Positions 52,351-62,636 of a stretch of DNA of 64,000 nt are shown piece by piece (position 1 is the first letter of the stretch; every line of letters begins with the position of its first letter). The translations under genes were made by a program, and so were the position numbers. Source of the DNA: Pseudomonas gozinkensis (GTDB taxonomy: Bacteria; Pseudomonadota; Gammaproteobacteria; Pseudomonadales; Pseudomonadaceae); the NCBI RefSeq assembly GCF_014863585.1, contig NZ_CP062253.1, forward strand, positions 6,128,001-6,192,000, written 5' to 3'. The notes under the pieces are model-generated. The model saw nothing but the letters and a program-made list of their open reading frames with translations, was not told the DNA's origin and searched no databases.

Positions 52351-54660
52351 CTATTTGCGCAACAGGCGCAAACCGTTGAACACCACCAGCAGGCTCACGC
52401 CCATGTCGGCAAACACCGCCATCCACATGGTGGCGAGCCCGGCGAAGGTTACCCCAAGAAAGATCGCTTTGATCACCAGCGCCAGCGCGATGTTCTGTTT
52501 GAGGATAGCGGCGGTATGACGCGACAGGCTGATGAAGGCCGGAATCTTGCGCAGATCGTCGTCCATCAGAGCGACATCGGCGGTTTCAATCGCCGTATCG
52601 GTGCCGGCTGCCGCCATCGCAAAACCGATCTCGGCCCGAGCCAGTGCCGGCGCATCGTTGATACCGTCGCCGACCATGCCGACCCGTCGGCCCTGTGCAT
52701 ACAGTTCTTCGATGGCTTGCAGTTTGTCGGTGGGCAGCAGATCGCCCTTGGCCTGATCGATCCCGACCTGCGCCGCAATCGCCTGCGCGGTGTGGACGTT
52801 GTCGCCAGTGAGCATCAGGGTTTTCACGCCCAGTTCGTGCAATTGGCGAATGGCTTCGCGGCTGGTCTCCTTGACCGTGTCGGCCACGGCAAACAGCGCC
52901 AGCGGGCCGGAACTATCGAGCAACAGCACCACGGATTTGCCCTGTTTCTCCAGCGCGTACAGCTTTTCTTCCAGTTGCGGCGAGCACAGGCCCAATTCTT
53001 CCACCAGACGATGGTTGCCCAAGTGGTAGACCTGACCGTTGACCTCGCCTTTTACCCCACGCCCGGCCAGTGCTTCGAAGTTATCCACAACCCGCGACGC
53101 GAAACCTTTATCCAAAGCCGCGTTGGCGATCGCCAGCGACACCGGGTGATCGGAACGTCCGGCCAGCGCGGCGGCAATCGCCGGGGCCGTGGCGTCGGCG
53201 GTCGGGTCGAGGGACAGGTAATCGGTCTGCACCGGTTTGCCGTGGGTGATGGTGCCGGTCTTGTCGAGGGCCAGATAGTCGAGCTTGAAACCGCCCTCCA
53301 GGTACACGCCGCCCTTGACCAGAATGCCTTTGCGCGCCGCTGCGGCGAGGCCGCTGACGATGGTCACTGGAGTGGAAATCACCAGCGCACACGGGCACGC
53401 GACCACCAGCAGCACCAGCGCGCGGTAGATCCAGTCGAACCACGCGGCGCCCATGAACAACGGCGGGATGATCGCCACGGCCAGGGCCAGGACGAAGACC
53501 ACCGGGGTGTAGATCTTCGAGAACTGATCGACGAAACGCTGGGTCGGCGCCCGTGCACCTTGCGCCTGCTCCACGGCGTGGATGATCCGCGCCAGGGTGG
53601 AGTTGTTCGCTGCTGCGGTCACCGCGTATTCCAGCGAACCGGCCTGGTTGATGGTGCCTGCGAACACTTTGTCGCCGACAGTTTTCTCTACCGGCAGGCT
53701 TTCACCAGTGATCGGCGCCTGATCGATAGTCGAACTGCCGCTGACGACTTCACCGTCCAGCGCAATGCGCTCGCCGGGTTTCACCCGCACGCGGGCGCCG
53801 AGATCGATGCTTTTCACATCCAGTTCGACCCAGTTACCGTCCGCCTGCAACACCGTCGCCTGCTCCGGCGTCATCTGCATCAGGCCGCTGATGGCGTTGC
53901 GCGCGCGGTCCAGCGAGCGCGCTTCGATCAGCTCGGCCACGGTGAACAGGAACATCACCATCGCCGCTTCCGGCCATTGGCCGATCAACACGGCGCCGGT
54001 CACGGCGATGCTCATCAGGGCGTTGATGTTGAGGTTGCGGTTCTTCAGGGCGATCCAGCCCTTCTTGTAGGTGGTGAGGCCGCCGCTGAGGATCGAGATC
54101 AGCGCGATGATCGCCACTACCCAGGTCGGGGCGGCGCTGGTGAAGTGGATCACTTCGGCAGCGAGCGCACCGACGCCGGACAGCGCCAGCGGCCACCAGT
54201 GTTTTTTCACCGGCGCCGGCGTTGGCGCTTCGACGCCCGCCTCCAGCGGCTCGGCCTGCATGCCCAGGGATTTGATCGCGTCGATGATCGGCGCGGTGTC
54301 CGGCAGATTGTGGGTCACGCCGAGCACGCGGTTGATCAGGTTGAATTCCAGCTGCTGGATCCCGGCCAGTTTGCCGAGCTTGTTCTGGATCAGCGTCTGT
54401 TCGGTCGGGCAGTCCATCGCCTCGATGCGGAAGCTGCTCAGCCGGGCGTCGGCGCTCGGCGCTTCGCTCAATTGAATCAACGAAGGCGCGGCAGCTTTCA
54501 ACGAGCAGCAAGAGTCTTCACTCGAATGAACCGGCGCAGGCGTAACGGTTTTCGACCCGCAGCAGGAGTCGCCGGCGTGGGCATGTTTATGCACAGGCTG
54601 CAGTTTGTGACTGTGATCGTGCCCGTCGCCGGGCTTGTGGGTGTGCAGGGAATCGCTCAT
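52351..54660 (-). CDS. cadA: Heavy-metal P1B-type ATPase CadA (Cd/Zn/Pb efflux)
   Basis: A 769-residue inner-membrane efflux pump. The first 75 residues are rich in His and Cys (HTHKPGDGHDHSHK, DSCCGSK, DSCCSLK). One HMA domain follows with MDCPTEQ near 110. The core has the transport motif ACPCALVIS, the phosphorylation site DKTGTITHGKP and MLTGDN and GDGINDAPALA in the ATP-binding domain. It is divergent from cadR through a MerR-type promoter. The His/Cys tail and the regulator point to Cd2+, Zn2+ or Pb2+. Confidence 0.93.
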   Translation of the reverse strand: MSDSLHTHKPGDGHDHSHKLQPVHKHAHAGDSCCGSKTVTPAPVHSSEDSCCSLKAAAPSLIQLSEAPSADARLSSFRIEAMDCPTEQTLIQNKLGKLAGIQQLEFNLINRVLGVTHNLPDTAPIIDAIKSLGMQAEPLEAGVEAPTPAPVKKHWWPLALSGVGALAAEVIHFTSAAPTWVVAIIALISILSGGLTTYKKGWIALKNRNLNINALMSIAVTGAVLIGQWPEAAMVMFLFTVAELIEARSLDRARNAISGLMQMTPEQATVLQADGNWVELDVKSIDLGARVRVKPGERIALDGEVVSGSSTIDQAPITGESLPVEKTVGDKVFAGTINQAGSLEYAVTAAANNSTLARIIHAVEQAQGARAPTQRFVDQFSKIYTPVVFVLALAVAIIPPLFMGAAWFDWIYRALVLLVVACPCALVISTPVTIVSGLAAAARKGILVKGGVYLEGGFKLDYLALDKTGTITHGKPVQTDYLSLDPTADATAPAIAAALAGRSDHPVSLAIANAALDKGFASRVVDNFEALAGRGVKGEVNGQVYHLGNHRLVEELGLCSPQLEEKLYALEKQGKSVVLLLDSSGPLALFAVADTVKETSREAIRQLHELGVKTLMLTGDNVHTAQAIAAQVGIDQAKGDLLPTDKLQAIEELYAQGRRVGMVGDGINDAPALARAEIGFAMAAAGTDTAIETADVALMDDDLRKIPAFISLSRHTAAILKQNIALALVIKAIFLGVTFAGLATMWMAVFADMGVSLLVVFNGLRLLRK

Positions 54661-54690
54661 TGGTCGCGTCCATGAAGGTGCCTGTTGCCA

Positions 54691-54721
54691 AGTAAAGACC
54701 CTGTAGCCACTATAGGGTCAA
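54691..54721 (-). promoter_or_regulatory. CadR-type operator and 19-bp-spaced cadA promoter
   Basis: Read on the minus strand, TTGACC (54716-54721) and TTTACT (54691-54696) are 19 bases apart, the long spacer typical of MerR-class promoters. Between them lies the dyad GACCCTGTAG and CTATAGGGTC with one mismatch (54697-54719). This explains metal-dependent activation of cadA. Confidence 0.82.
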
Positions 54722-54744
54722 GCACCCTTTTGGAGATTGCCGTC

Positions 54745-55194
54745 ATGAAGATCGGAGAACTGGCGAAACAGACTGATTGCGCCGTGGAAACCATTCGCTA
54801 CTACGAGCGTGAAAACCTGCTGCCGGAGCCGGCCCGCAGCGACGGCAACTACCGCGTCTACACCCAGGCCCACGCCGAGCGCCTGACGTTCATCCGCAAC
54901 TGCCGCACCCTCGACATGACCCTCGAAGAAATCCGCAGCCTGCTGGCCTTGCGCGACAGCCCGCAGGATCAATGCGAAAGCGTGAATGCACTGATCGACG
55001 AGCACATCCAGCACGTCAAGGCGCGGATCGATGGGTTGTTGGCGTTGCAGACGCAACTGCTCGACCTGCGCCAGCGCTGTGGCGAAGGGCCGGAGGCGGA
55101 TCAGTGCGGGATTTTGCAGCGGCTGGAAGTCAGCGGCGGGGTTGTCGCGGCGGAGGTTGAGCATTCGCATGTGGGCCGCAGTCACGGCCACTAG
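54745..55194 (+). CDS. cadR: MerR-family cadmium/lead regulator CadR
   Basis: A 149-residue activator-repressor starting MKIGELAKQTDCAVETIRYY. It has the MerR helix-turn-helix (1-25), a dimer coiled coil (about 78-110) and the metal-loop cysteines Cys77, Cys112 and Cys121. A His-rich tail (HSHVGRSHGH) matches CadR of pseudomonads. I chose ATG 54745; the longer frame would run across the operator. Confidence 0.92.
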   Translation: MKIGELAKQTDCAVETIRYYERENLLPEPARSDGNYRVYTQAHAERLTFIRNCRTLDMTLEEIRSLLALRDSPQDQCESVNALIDEHIQHVKARIDGLLALQTQLLDLRQRCGEGPEADQCGILQRLEVSGGVVAAEVEHSHVGRSHGH

Positions 55195-55203
55195 CCATAG
55201 TCG

Positions 55204-55306
55204 CTCGTTCCCATGCTCCGCGTGGGAATGCCGCCATGGACGCTCCGCGTCCAAAGTGACGCGGAGCGTCACGGGATTCATTCCCACGCAGAGCGTGGGA
55301 ACGATC
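55204..55306. repeat. Palindromic 'GTTCCCA(C/T)GC...GCGTGGGAAC' repeat
   Basis: TCGTTCCCATGCTCCGCGTG and ACGCAGAGCGTGGGAACGAT are the outer arms, with GACGCTCCGCGTC / GACGCGGAGCGTC inside. It lies between the convergent cadR and thyA genes. Confidence 0.85.
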
Positions 55307-55313
55307 CTGCCGA

Positions 55314-56285
55314 CTAGACCGCCATCGGCGCGGTCATCGGCGCATGGTGCTCGTAGCCTTCCAGCGAGAAGTCGCTCGGTTCCACCAGCTCCAGCCATTC
55401 CGGCTGATAAACACCCGTCTTGGCAAACTCCGGCACGCGGTCCGAAATCTTCAGTTTCGGCATGGCGAACGGCTCGCGCTTGAGCTGTTCGTTGAGCATG
55501 TCGAGGTGGTTTTCGTAGACGTGGGCATCACCGATGAAATAGGTGAACCAGCGCGGCGTGTAGCCGGTCAGGCGACCGATCAGGCTCAGCAGCGCAGCAC
55601 CTTCGGTGAGGTTGAACGGTGTGCCCAGGCCCAGGTCGTTGGAGCGGATGTAGAGGGTCAGAGATATCTCTTTGGTCTCGACATTCGGGTGGAACTGGTA
55701 CAGCAGATGGCACGGCGGCAGGGCCATTTCATCGAGCTGGGCGCAGTTCCAGCCGTGGAACAGGATGCGGCGGCTGCCCGGGTCCTTGATGATCGTGTCG
55801 ACGCACTGGCGCACCTGATCGATGGCTTTGTACAGCACGACGTAGGCCTGGCCGTCTTCTTCGCCCTGGGCAATCTGCTTGTAGCCGTTGCTCAGGGTTT
55901 GTTCGATGGCGGCGGTGTTGCTCAAAGGGATCTGCTTGTACGCCGGCCATTTGCGCCATTGCACGCCGTAGATCTCGCCGAGGTCGTCTTCGCCCTGGCG
56001 GAACGGGTTGGCCAGCCACTGGGCGTTTTCGTTGGCGTTCTGATCCCAGACCTTGCAGCCCAGCGCGCGGAATTCGGCAGCGTTGTTCACGCCACGCAAA
56101 AAGCCGCACATCTCGCCGATGGCCGACTTGAAGGCCATCTTGCGGGTGGTGATCGCCGGGAAACCTTCCTGCAGATCGAAGCGCAGCATGGCGCCCGGAA
56201 AGCTGATGGTGTTCACGCCGGTACGGTTGGCCTGTTTGGTGCCGTTGTTGATGACGTGCGACACCAGATCGAGATATTGCTTCAT
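55314..56285 (-). CDS. thyA: Thymidylate synthase ThyA
   Basis: Makes dTMP from dUMP with methylene-tetrahydrofolate. The 323-residue protein is about 60 residues longer than E. coli ThyA; the extra part lies around [19 protein letters not shown] and before the active-site region. The catalytic Cys is in [11 protein letters not shown], and [19 protein letters not shown] and [10 protein letters not shown] mark the nucleotide site. It is 50 bases downstream of lgt on the same strand, a pair common in gammaproteobacteria. Confidence 0.95.
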   Translation of the reverse strand: MKQYLDLVSHVINNGTKQANRTGVNTISFPGAMLRFDLQEGFPAITTRKMAFKSAIGEMCGFLRGVNNAAEFRALGCKVWDQNANENAQWLANPFRQGEDDLGEIYGVQWRKWPAYKQIPLSNTAAIEQTLSNGYKQIAQGEEDGQAYVVLYKAIDQVRQCVDTIIKDPGSRRILFHGWNCAQLDEMALPPCHLLYQFHPNVETKEISLTLYIRSNDLGLGTPFNLTEGAALLSLIGRLTGYTPRWFTYFIGDAHVYENHLDMLNEQLKREPFAMPKLKISDRVPEFAKTGVYQPEWLELVEPSDFSLEGYEHHAPMTAPMAV

Positions 56286-56335
56286 GAGTTACCTGTGTCC
56301 TTGAGCCCCGGCAGACATCGCCGGGGTTCGAATAT

Positions 56336-57151
56336 TTAAGCTGTCGGTGCAACCGGCGCCGCCGGGGCGCGGTGGTAGGCCAGCCAGATCAGGAACAGCC
56401 CGCCGATGATCATCGGTACGCAGAGTACCTGACCCATGGTCAGCCAGTTCCAGGCCAGATAGCCCAGTTGCGCGTCCGGTACGCGGACGAATTCGACGAT
56501 GAAACGGAAGATGCCATAGAACAGCGCGAACATGCCCGAGACCGCCATGGTTGGTCGCGGTTTACGCGAGAACAGCCAGAGGATCAGGAACAGCGCCACG
56601 CCTTCGAGCGCGAACTGATACAGCTGGGACGGGTGACGCGGCAGTTGCGCCGGATCGCTGAACGGCGGGAACACCATGGCCCACGGCACGTCGGTGGCCT
56701 TGCCCCACAGCTCGGCGTTGATGAAGTTGCCGATACGTCCGGCGCCCAGGCCGATCGGCACCATCGGCGCCACAAAGTCCATCAACTGGAAGAACGACTT
56801 GCCGTTACGCTTGCCGAACCACAGAGCCGCCAGCATGACGCCGATGAAACCACCGTGGAACGACATGCCGCCCTTCCACACTTCGAAAATCAGCGTCGGG
56901 TTGGCCAGGTAGGCACTCAGGTCGTAGAACAGCACATAGCCCAGACGCCCGCCGACAATCACCCCCATCGACAGCCAGAACACCAGGTCGGACAGCTTTT
57001 CCTTGGTCCAGGTCGGGTCAAAACGGTTGAGCCGGCGCGATGCCAGCAGCCACGCGCCGCCGATGCCGACCAGGTACATCAGGCCGTACCAGTGGATTTT
57101 CAGCGGACCGATGGCCAGGGCCACCGGATCGATCTGCGGGTAAGGCAGCAT
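56336..57151 (-). CDS. lgt: Prolipoprotein diacylglyceryl transferase Lgt
   Basis: Adds diacylglycerol to the lipobox Cys of prolipoproteins in the inner membrane. The 271-residue protein has seven membrane helices and the Lgt signature [15 protein letters not shown], plus the HGG segment [13 protein letters not shown] and RHPSQLYQ later. It is upstream of thyA in the same transcript. Confidence 0.96.
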   Translation of the reverse strand: MLPYPQIDPVALAIGPLKIHWYGLMYLVGIGGAWLLASRRLNRFDPTWTKEKLSDLVFWLSMGVIVGGRLGYVLFYDLSAYLANPTLIFEVWKGGMSFHGGFIGVMLAALWFGKRNGKSFFQLMDFVAPMVPIGLGAGRIGNFINAELWGKATDVPWAMVFPPFSDPAQLPRHPSQLYQFALEGVALFLILWLFSRKPRPTMAVSGMFALFYGIFRFIVEFVRVPDAQLGYLAWNWLTMGQVLCVPMIIGGLFLIWLAYHRAPAAPVAPTA

Positions 57152-57247
57152 TGCGACTCCTCGTTAGCATTCAAATCTTCAAAAATTCCCGGGCGACGCT
57201 GTCACCTCAGGATTAAGCCAGGATTGCGACCTGCCAAAACAGACGGC

Positions 57248-58030
57248 TCAGAACAGAAAGCTCAAGCCCACGCAAAACAGCAAAGCCGCGAACAGCCGTT
57301 TCAGCAACTTCGGCGACAACCTGTGCGCCAGCCGCGCGCCGATCCGGGCGAACACCATGCTGGTCAGGGCAATGCCCAAAAGCGCTGGCAAATACACAAA
57401 CCCGAGACTATGGGCCGGCAGCAACGGATCATGCCAGCCCAGAATCATGAAACTTATTGCACTTGCAACAGCGATCGGCAGGCCACAGGCCGACGAAGTC
57501 GCCACTGCCTGCTGCATCGGCACGCTGCGCCAGGTCAGGAACGGCACGGTCAGCGAGCCGCCGCCAATGCCGAAAATCGCCGACGCCCAGCCGATCACAC
57601 TGCCGGCCACGGTCAGACCGAGCTTGCCGGGCACCGTTCGGCTGGCCTTGGGTTTGACGTCCAGCGCCAGCTGCGCCGCGATCACCAGGGCGAACACACC
57701 GATGATCTTTTGCAGGTTGGGCCCGGAAATCGCTTCGGCGGTCAGCGCGCCGAAACCGGCGCCGAGCAGGATGCCGACGGTCATCCACTTGAAGATCGGC
57801 CAGCGCACGGCGCCGCGTCGATGATGCTCGCGCACGGCATTGACCGACGTGAAGATGATCGTCGCCAGGGACGTGCCGACCGCCAGATGGGTCAGGATCG
57901 ACGGATCGAAGCCCTGCAAGGTGAAACTGAACACCAGCACCGGGACGATGATGATCCCGCCGCCCACCCCGAACAGCCCGGCCAGTACGCCCGCACAGGC
58001 GCCCAGCGCCAGATAGAGCAGAAATTCCAT
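57248..58030 (-). CDS. TauE/SafE family sulfite/anion permease-like protein
   Basis: A 260-residue inner-membrane protein with about eight helices. The two half-repeats each have a glycine-rich start: GLFGVGGGIIIVPVLVF near the N-terminus and GIGGGSLTVPFL in the middle. TauE/SafE members export sulfite or sulfoacetate in some species, but most are unassigned. I chose the ATG at complement 58028-58030. It lies upstream of lgt with about 95 bases between. Confidence 0.85.
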   Translation of the reverse strand: MEFLLYLALGACAGVLAGLFGVGGGIIIVPVLVFSFTLQGFDPSILTHLAVGTSLATIIFTSVNAVREHHRRGAVRWPIFKWMTVGILLGAGFGALTAEAISGPNLQKIIGVFALVIAAQLALDVKPKASRTVPGKLGLTVAGSVIGWASAIFGIGGGSLTVPFLTWRSVPMQQAVATSSACGLPIAVASAISFMILGWHDPLLPAHSLGFVYLPALLGIALTSMVFARIGARLAHRLSPKLLKRLFAALLFCVGLSFLF

Positions 58031-58161
58031 GACTGCCTCCCAAGGCGCGCCCCCAAAACCGGAGCGGCATGGTAACGGATGGATACCCTTCGGCTCCACT
58101 GGCGATGGATGCACGGACGATGTCTGCGTAGAGTGGGCAAAAAACACACAAGGACCACCTT

Positions 58162-58908
58162 ATGTGCCTGATCGTTTTCGCCTGGCGGCCGGGGCATGCC
58201 CAGCCGCTGATCGTCGCGGCCAACCGTGACGAATTCTACGCCCGGCCCAGCCTGCCGCTGGCGCAGTGGCCCGAGTCGCCGCATGTTCACGCCGGTCGGG
58301 ATCTTGAGGCTGGGGGCACCTGGCTCGGCCTGGGCGCCAACGGTCGTTTTGCGGCGCTGACCAATATCCGCGACCCGCATCAGCCGCCGGCGCGACGCTC
58401 TCGGGGCGAGCTGGTGGCAGGATTTCTCACCAGAAACCTGTCGATCGATGACTATTTGTCCGACGTTGTCGCCCGTTCGCCGGAGTATGCCGGGTTCAAT
58501 CTGCTGCTGGGCAATGCCAACGAGCTGTGGCATTTCAACGCGCGGTCTTCGGAACCGGTGATGTTGCAGCCGGGCGTTTATGGATTGTCCAACGCCGGGC
58601 TGGATACGCCGTGGCCGAAACTGCTGAAGGCCAAGTCGGCATTGAGTGCGGTGCTGGATGATCCGCAGCCCGAGCGATTGTTGGCGTTGTTGGGTGATGC
58701 GCAAACGGCGCCGTTTGCTGATCTGCCGGATACCGGCGTGGGGCTGGCGACCGAGTCGTTGCTGTCGAGCGTGTTTATTGCCAGCCAGAGCTATGGGACG
58801 CGGGCGAGTACGGCGCTGATTGTGCAGGCGGACGGGACGCGGCGGATGGTCGAGCGTAGTTTCGGGCCATATGGCGGGCACTTGGGGGAAGTGGAAATTC
58901 TGATTTAG
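58162..58908 (+). CDS. NRDE family protein (TANGO2-like)
   Basis: A 248-residue cytoplasmic protein with the family start MCLIVFAW and the motif AANRDEFYARPS that gives it its name. Related domains resemble Ntn hydrolases, with Cys2 as possible nucleophile after Met removal. EAGGTWLGLGANGRFAALTN follows in two overlapping conserved segments. Its role is unknown; heme or haem-handling links have been proposed for TANGO2 relatives. It is divergent from the TauE-like gene. Confidence 0.85.
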   Translation: MCLIVFAWRPGHAQPLIVAANRDEFYARPSLPLAQWPESPHVHAGRDLEAGGTWLGLGANGRFAALTNIRDPHQPPARRSRGELVAGFLTRNLSIDDYLSDVVARSPEYAGFNLLLGNANELWHFNARSSEPVMLQPGVYGLSNAGLDTPWPKLLKAKSALSAVLDDPQPERLLALLGDAQTAPFADLPDTGVGLATESLLSSVFIASQSYGTRASTALIVQADGTRRMVERSFGPYGGHLGEVEILI

Positions 58909-58925
58909 GCGTTGCTATACGGACG

Positions 58926-59018
58926 CCATCGCTGGCAAGCCAGCTCCCACAGGATGCTCGGTGGACACATATTTTGTGAACACCAGAGGAAACTGTGGGA
59001 GCTGGCTTGCCAGCGATG
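58926..59018. repeat. Palindromic 'CCATCGCTGGCAAGCC' repeat pair
   Basis: The arms CCATCGCTGGCAAGCCAGCT and AGCTGGCTTGCCAGCGATG are inverted around a unique core. It lies between the convergent NRDE and ptsP genes. Confidence 0.9.
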
Positions 59019-59032
59019 AGGCCCTCAGAATT

Positions 59033-61312
59033 TCAGAGAGGTTTTGCCGCCGCCGGATTGACCATCTTCGCCAGCCCGAGGTTCTTCAGCGCCAGTTGCA
59101 GCGAGCTGTGGATAACCTGCGGGTTGTCGATGGTCATCAGTTCCTTCAGCAGATCCTTGGCCTTGCTCAGGTTGATCTGACGCAGCATCCATTTCACTTT
59201 CGGCAGGTTGGTGGCGTTCATCGACAGGCTGTCGAAACCCATCGCCATCAACAGCACCGCTGCCGCCGGGTCACCGGCCATCTCGCCGCAGATGCTCACC
59301 GGCTTGCCTTCGGCATGGGCGTCGCGCACGACGGTTTGCAGGGCTTGCAGCACCGCCGGATGCAGGTAGTCGTAGAGATCGGCCACCCGTGGGTTGTTGC
59401 GGTCCACCGCCAGCAGATACTGAGTCAAGTCGTTGGAGCCGACCGACAGGAAGTCCACCATCCGCGCCAGCTCTTTGGTCTGGTAGACCGCCGCAGGAAT
59501 TTCGATCATCACACCCACCGGCGGCATCGGCACGTCGGTGCCTTCGTCGCGCACTTCGCCCCAGGCCCGGTGGATCAGGTGCAGCGCCTCTTCGAGCTCG
59601 TGGATGCCGGAGATCATCGGCAGCAGGATCCGCAGGTTGTTCAGGCCTTCGCTGGCCTTGAGCATCGCGCGGGTCTGCACCAGGAAGATTTCCGGGTGGT
59701 CGAGGGTGACGCGGATCCCGCGCCAGCCGAGGAACGGGTTGTCTTCCTTGATCGGGAAGTACGACAGCGACTTGTCGCCGCCGATGTCCAGGCTGCGCAT
59801 GGTCACCGGTTGCGGGTGAAACGCGGCGAGCTGCTCGCGGTAGATCGCCAGTTGTTCCTTCTCGCTCGGGAAACGCTGGTTGATCATGAACGGCACTTCG
59901 GTGCGGTACAGACCAACGCCTTCGGCGCCGCGCTTCTGCGCCCGCGCCACGTCCGCCAGCAGGCCGGTGTTGACCCATAGCGGCATGCGGTGACCGTCGA
60001 GGGTCACGCACGGCAAGTCGCGCAGGGTATCGAGCCCCAGCGCCAGTTGCTTCTCTTCCTCCACCACCTCGGTGAATTGCTTGCGCAGCACTTCGCTGGG
60101 GTTGGTGTAGACCTCGCCCCGTGTGCCATCGACGATCATTTCGATGCCGTCGACCTTGGCGTACGGCAGGTCGACCAGACCCATCACCGTCGGAATACCC
60201 ATGGCCCGGGCCAGGATCGCGACGTGGGAGTTGCCCGAACCGAGTACCGAGACCAGACCGACCAGCGTACCTTCCGGCACTTCGCCGAGCATCGCCGGGG
60301 TCAGCTCTTCACTGACCAGAATGGTTTTTTCCGGATAGACCAGGTTCTGCTGGCGCTCTTCCTGCAAATAGGCGAGCAGGCGGCGACCGAGGTCCTTGAC
60401 GTCCGACGCCCGCTCACGCAGGTATTCGTCGTCCATCAAATCGAAACGGTTGACGTGATCGGTCACGACCTGACGCAGCGCGCCCTGTGCCCATTGGCCG
60501 GTCTTGATCACGTTGGTGATTTCGCTGCCCAGCGAGGCATCGTCGAGCATCATCAGGTAGACGTCGAACAGCGCGCGCTCTTCCGGACGCAGCTGGGTTG
60601 CGAGCTTCGCCGACAACGCACGCATGTCGGCGCGCACGCCTTCGATGGCGGTCTTGAACAGCGCCAGTTCCGCGTCGATGTCGGTGATGGTCTTGTCCGG
60701 CACCACGTCCAGATCCGCCGGCGGCAGCATGACCACCGCGGTACCGACCGCCGCGCCCGGTGAACCCGGCACGCCGACGAATTTGGCTTCCTGGATGCCC
60801 TTGCCCTGACGGCCCAGGCCACGGATCGAGCCGGTGGCCTCGGCGTGAGCGATTACGCCAGCTAGCTGTGCGCTCATGGTCACGAGGAAGGCTTCTTCAC
60901 CTTCATCGAACTGGCGGCGTTCTTTTTGCTGGATGACCAACACGCCGACGACGCGGCGGTGGTGAATGATCGGCGCCCCGAGGAACGAGGCGTAGCGCTC
61001 CTCGCCGGTTTCGGCGAAGTAGCGGTAGCGCGGGTGATCCGCGGCGTTTTCGAGGTTCAGGGGTTCTTCACGCGTGCCGACCAGGCCGACCAGACCTTCG
61101 TTGGGTGCCATGCTGACCTTGCCGATCGAGCGCTTGTTCAAGCCCTCGGTGGCCATCAGCACGAAGCGGTTGGTCTCTGGATCAAGCAGATAGACCGAGC
61201 AGACCTGGCTGCCCATGGCCTCTTTGACGCGCAACACAATAATCCCCAACGCCGCCTTGAGATCCTTGGCGGAGTTAACTTCCTGGACGATCTTGCGCAG
61301 CGTATTGAGCAT
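59033..61312 (-). CDS. ptsP: Nitrogen-PTS phosphoenolpyruvate-protein phosphotransferase PtsP
   Basis: The EI-Ntr enzyme that starts the nitrogen phosphotransfer chain (to NPr and EIIA-Ntr). The 759-residue protein has an N-terminal GAF sensor domain (about 15-150) and then the EI body. The phospho-acceptor His is in GSGNSHVAILARAMGIPT. TSM-like DKSLSYFPIKEDNPFLGWRG (cut) and the PEP-binding FLSVGSNDLTQYLLAVDRNN follow. It is downstream of rppH by about 20 bases, the usual pair. Confidence 0.95.
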   Translation of the reverse strand: MLNTLRKIVQEVNSAKDLKAALGIIVLRVKEAMGSQVCSVYLLDPETNRFVLMATEGLNKRSIGKVSMAPNEGLVGLVGTREEPLNLENAADHPRYRYFAETGEERYASFLGAPIIHHRRVVGVLVIQQKERRQFDEGEEAFLVTMSAQLAGVIAHAEATGSIRGLGRQGKGIQEAKFVGVPGSPGAAVGTAVVMLPPADLDVVPDKTITDIDAELALFKTAIEGVRADMRALSAKLATQLRPEERALFDVYLMMLDDASLGSEITNVIKTGQWAQGALRQVVTDHVNRFDLMDDEYLRERASDVKDLGRRLLAYLQEERQQNLVYPEKTILVSEELTPAMLGEVPEGTLVGLVSVLGSGNSHVAILARAMGIPTVMGLVDLPYAKVDGIEMIVDGTRGEVYTNPSEVLRKQFTEVVEEEKQLALGLDTLRDLPCVTLDGHRMPLWVNTGLLADVARAQKRGAEGVGLYRTEVPFMINQRFPSEKEQLAIYREQLAAFHPQPVTMRSLDIGGDKSLSYFPIKEDNPFLGWRGIRVTLDHPEIFLVQTRAMLKASEGLNNLRILLPMISGIHELEEALHLIHRAWGEVRDEGTDVPMPPVGVMIEIPAAVYQTKELARMVDFLSVGSNDLTQYLLAVDRNNPRVADLYDYLHPAVLQALQTVVRDAHAEGKPVSICGEMAGDPAAAVLLMAMGFDSLSMNATNLPKVKWMLRQINLSKAKDLLKELMTIDNPQVIHSSLQLALKNLGLAKMVNPAAAKPL

Positions 61313-61334
61313 GGCTCGGGGTCGAACTCCGTCG

Positions 61335-61814
61335 TCAGTCGCGCGCTAAAAGGCGCGGGGCAAGCTCTTTGAGAGCGCGGCGATACACTTCGCGCTTGAA
61401 TGTCACCACCTGGCCCAACGGATACCAATAACTGACCCAGCGCCAGCCATCGAACTCCGGTTTACCGGTCAAATCCATCCGCACCCGCTGCTCGTTGGAG
61501 ATCAGGCGCAGGAGAAACCATTTCTGTTTCTGGCCGATGCACAGCGGTTGGCTGTGGGTTCGCACCAGACGTTGCGGCAAACGATAGCGCAACCAGCCCC
61601 GGGTGCAGGCCAGTATTTCAACATCTTCGCGTTCCAGGCCAACTTCTTCGTTCAGCTCGCGGTACAAGGCGTCTTCCGGCGTCTCCTCGGGATTGATTCC
61701 CCCTTGCGGAAACTGCCAGGCATCTTGATTGATACGGCGAGCCCATAGCACCTGGCCGGCGTCATTCGTCAGAATGATCCCGACATTAGGGCGGAAACCA
61801 TCGGGGTCGATCAC
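61335..61814 (-). CDS. rppH: RNA pyrophosphohydrolase RppH
   Basis: Removes pyrophosphate from mRNA 5' ends and so starts decay. I chose the GTG at complement 61812-61814 because it gives [20 protein letters not shown] and a 159-residue protein, the usual length; the frame extends further but upstream text does not fit. The Nudix box is [23 protein letters not shown] (cut: GGIN, 5 residues, then [11 protein letters not shown]), complete. It overlaps into the same operon as ptsP. Confidence 0.93.
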
Positions 61815-61957
61815 GGCAACAACCTCGCAAACGCATGTCGCCGCATTGTTCCACAAAGGTTGTGAAGGCGGCAACGAAGGTTCCGAGCTTATGTGCACTC
61901 TTGTGAAAAGACCGTATTCTTGTGGCCTTTTTACTGACTTTTCAGCGGGTAACTGCA

Positions 61958-62614
61958 ATGCGCCTGGCTTTATTCGATTTGGACAACACTCTTCTGGGCG
62001 GCGACAGCGATCACGCCTGGGGCGATTATCTGTGCGAACGCGGCTTCCTCGACCCGATTGCCTACAAGACGCGCAACGACGAGTTCTATCAGGATTACCT
62101 GGCCGGCAAACTGGATAACGCGGCCTACCTGAACTTCTGCCTGGAAATCCTCGGCCGCACCGAGATGGCCGTGCTTGAGCAGTGGCACAACGACTACATG
62201 CGCGACTGCATCGAGCCGATCGTGCTGCCGAAGGCGCTCGAGTTGCTGAAAAAGCACCGTGATGCCGGCGACAAACTGGTGATCATCACCGCTACCAACC
62301 GCTTCGTCACCGCGCCGATCGCCGTGCGCCTGGGCGTCGAAACCCTGATCGCCACCGAGTGCGAGATGCAGGATGGCCGCTACACCGGGCGCAGCACCGA
62401 CGTGCCGTGCTTCCGTGAAGGCAAGGTGACGCGCCTGAACCGCTGGCTGGAAGAAACCGGGCATTCGCTGGAAGGCAGCTATTTCTACAGCGACTCGATG
62501 AATGACCTGCCGCTGCTGGAGCAGGTTGCGAATCCGGTGGCGGTAGACCCGGATCCGAACCTGCGCGCCGAAGCCGAGAAACGCGGCTGGCCGGTAATCA
62601 GTCTGCGCGACTGA
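61958..62614 (+). CDS. HAD-IB family phosphatase (SerB-like)
   Basis: A 218-residue phosphohydrolase. Motif I is [15 protein letters not shown], motif [13 protein letters not shown], motif III lies at [10 protein letters not shown] and motif IV is [13 protein letters not shown]. This is the HAD-IB subgroup (histidinol-phosphatase or phosphoserine-type), where substrate prediction is unreliable. I chose ATG 61958. It is divergent from rppH. Confidence 0.9.
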   Translation: MRLALFDLDNTLLGGDSDHAWGDYLCERGFLDPIAYKTRNDEFYQDYLAGKLDNAAYLNFCLEILGRTEMAVLEQWHNDYMRDCIEPIVLPKALELLKKHRDAGDKLVIITATNRFVTAPIAVRLGVETLIATECEMQDGRYTGRSTDVPCFREGKVTRLNRWLEETGHSLEGSYFYSDSMNDLPLLEQVANPVAVDPDPNLRAEAEKRGWPVISLRD

Positions 62615-62636
62615 CTACGCCTTCGTCGGAACGCCG

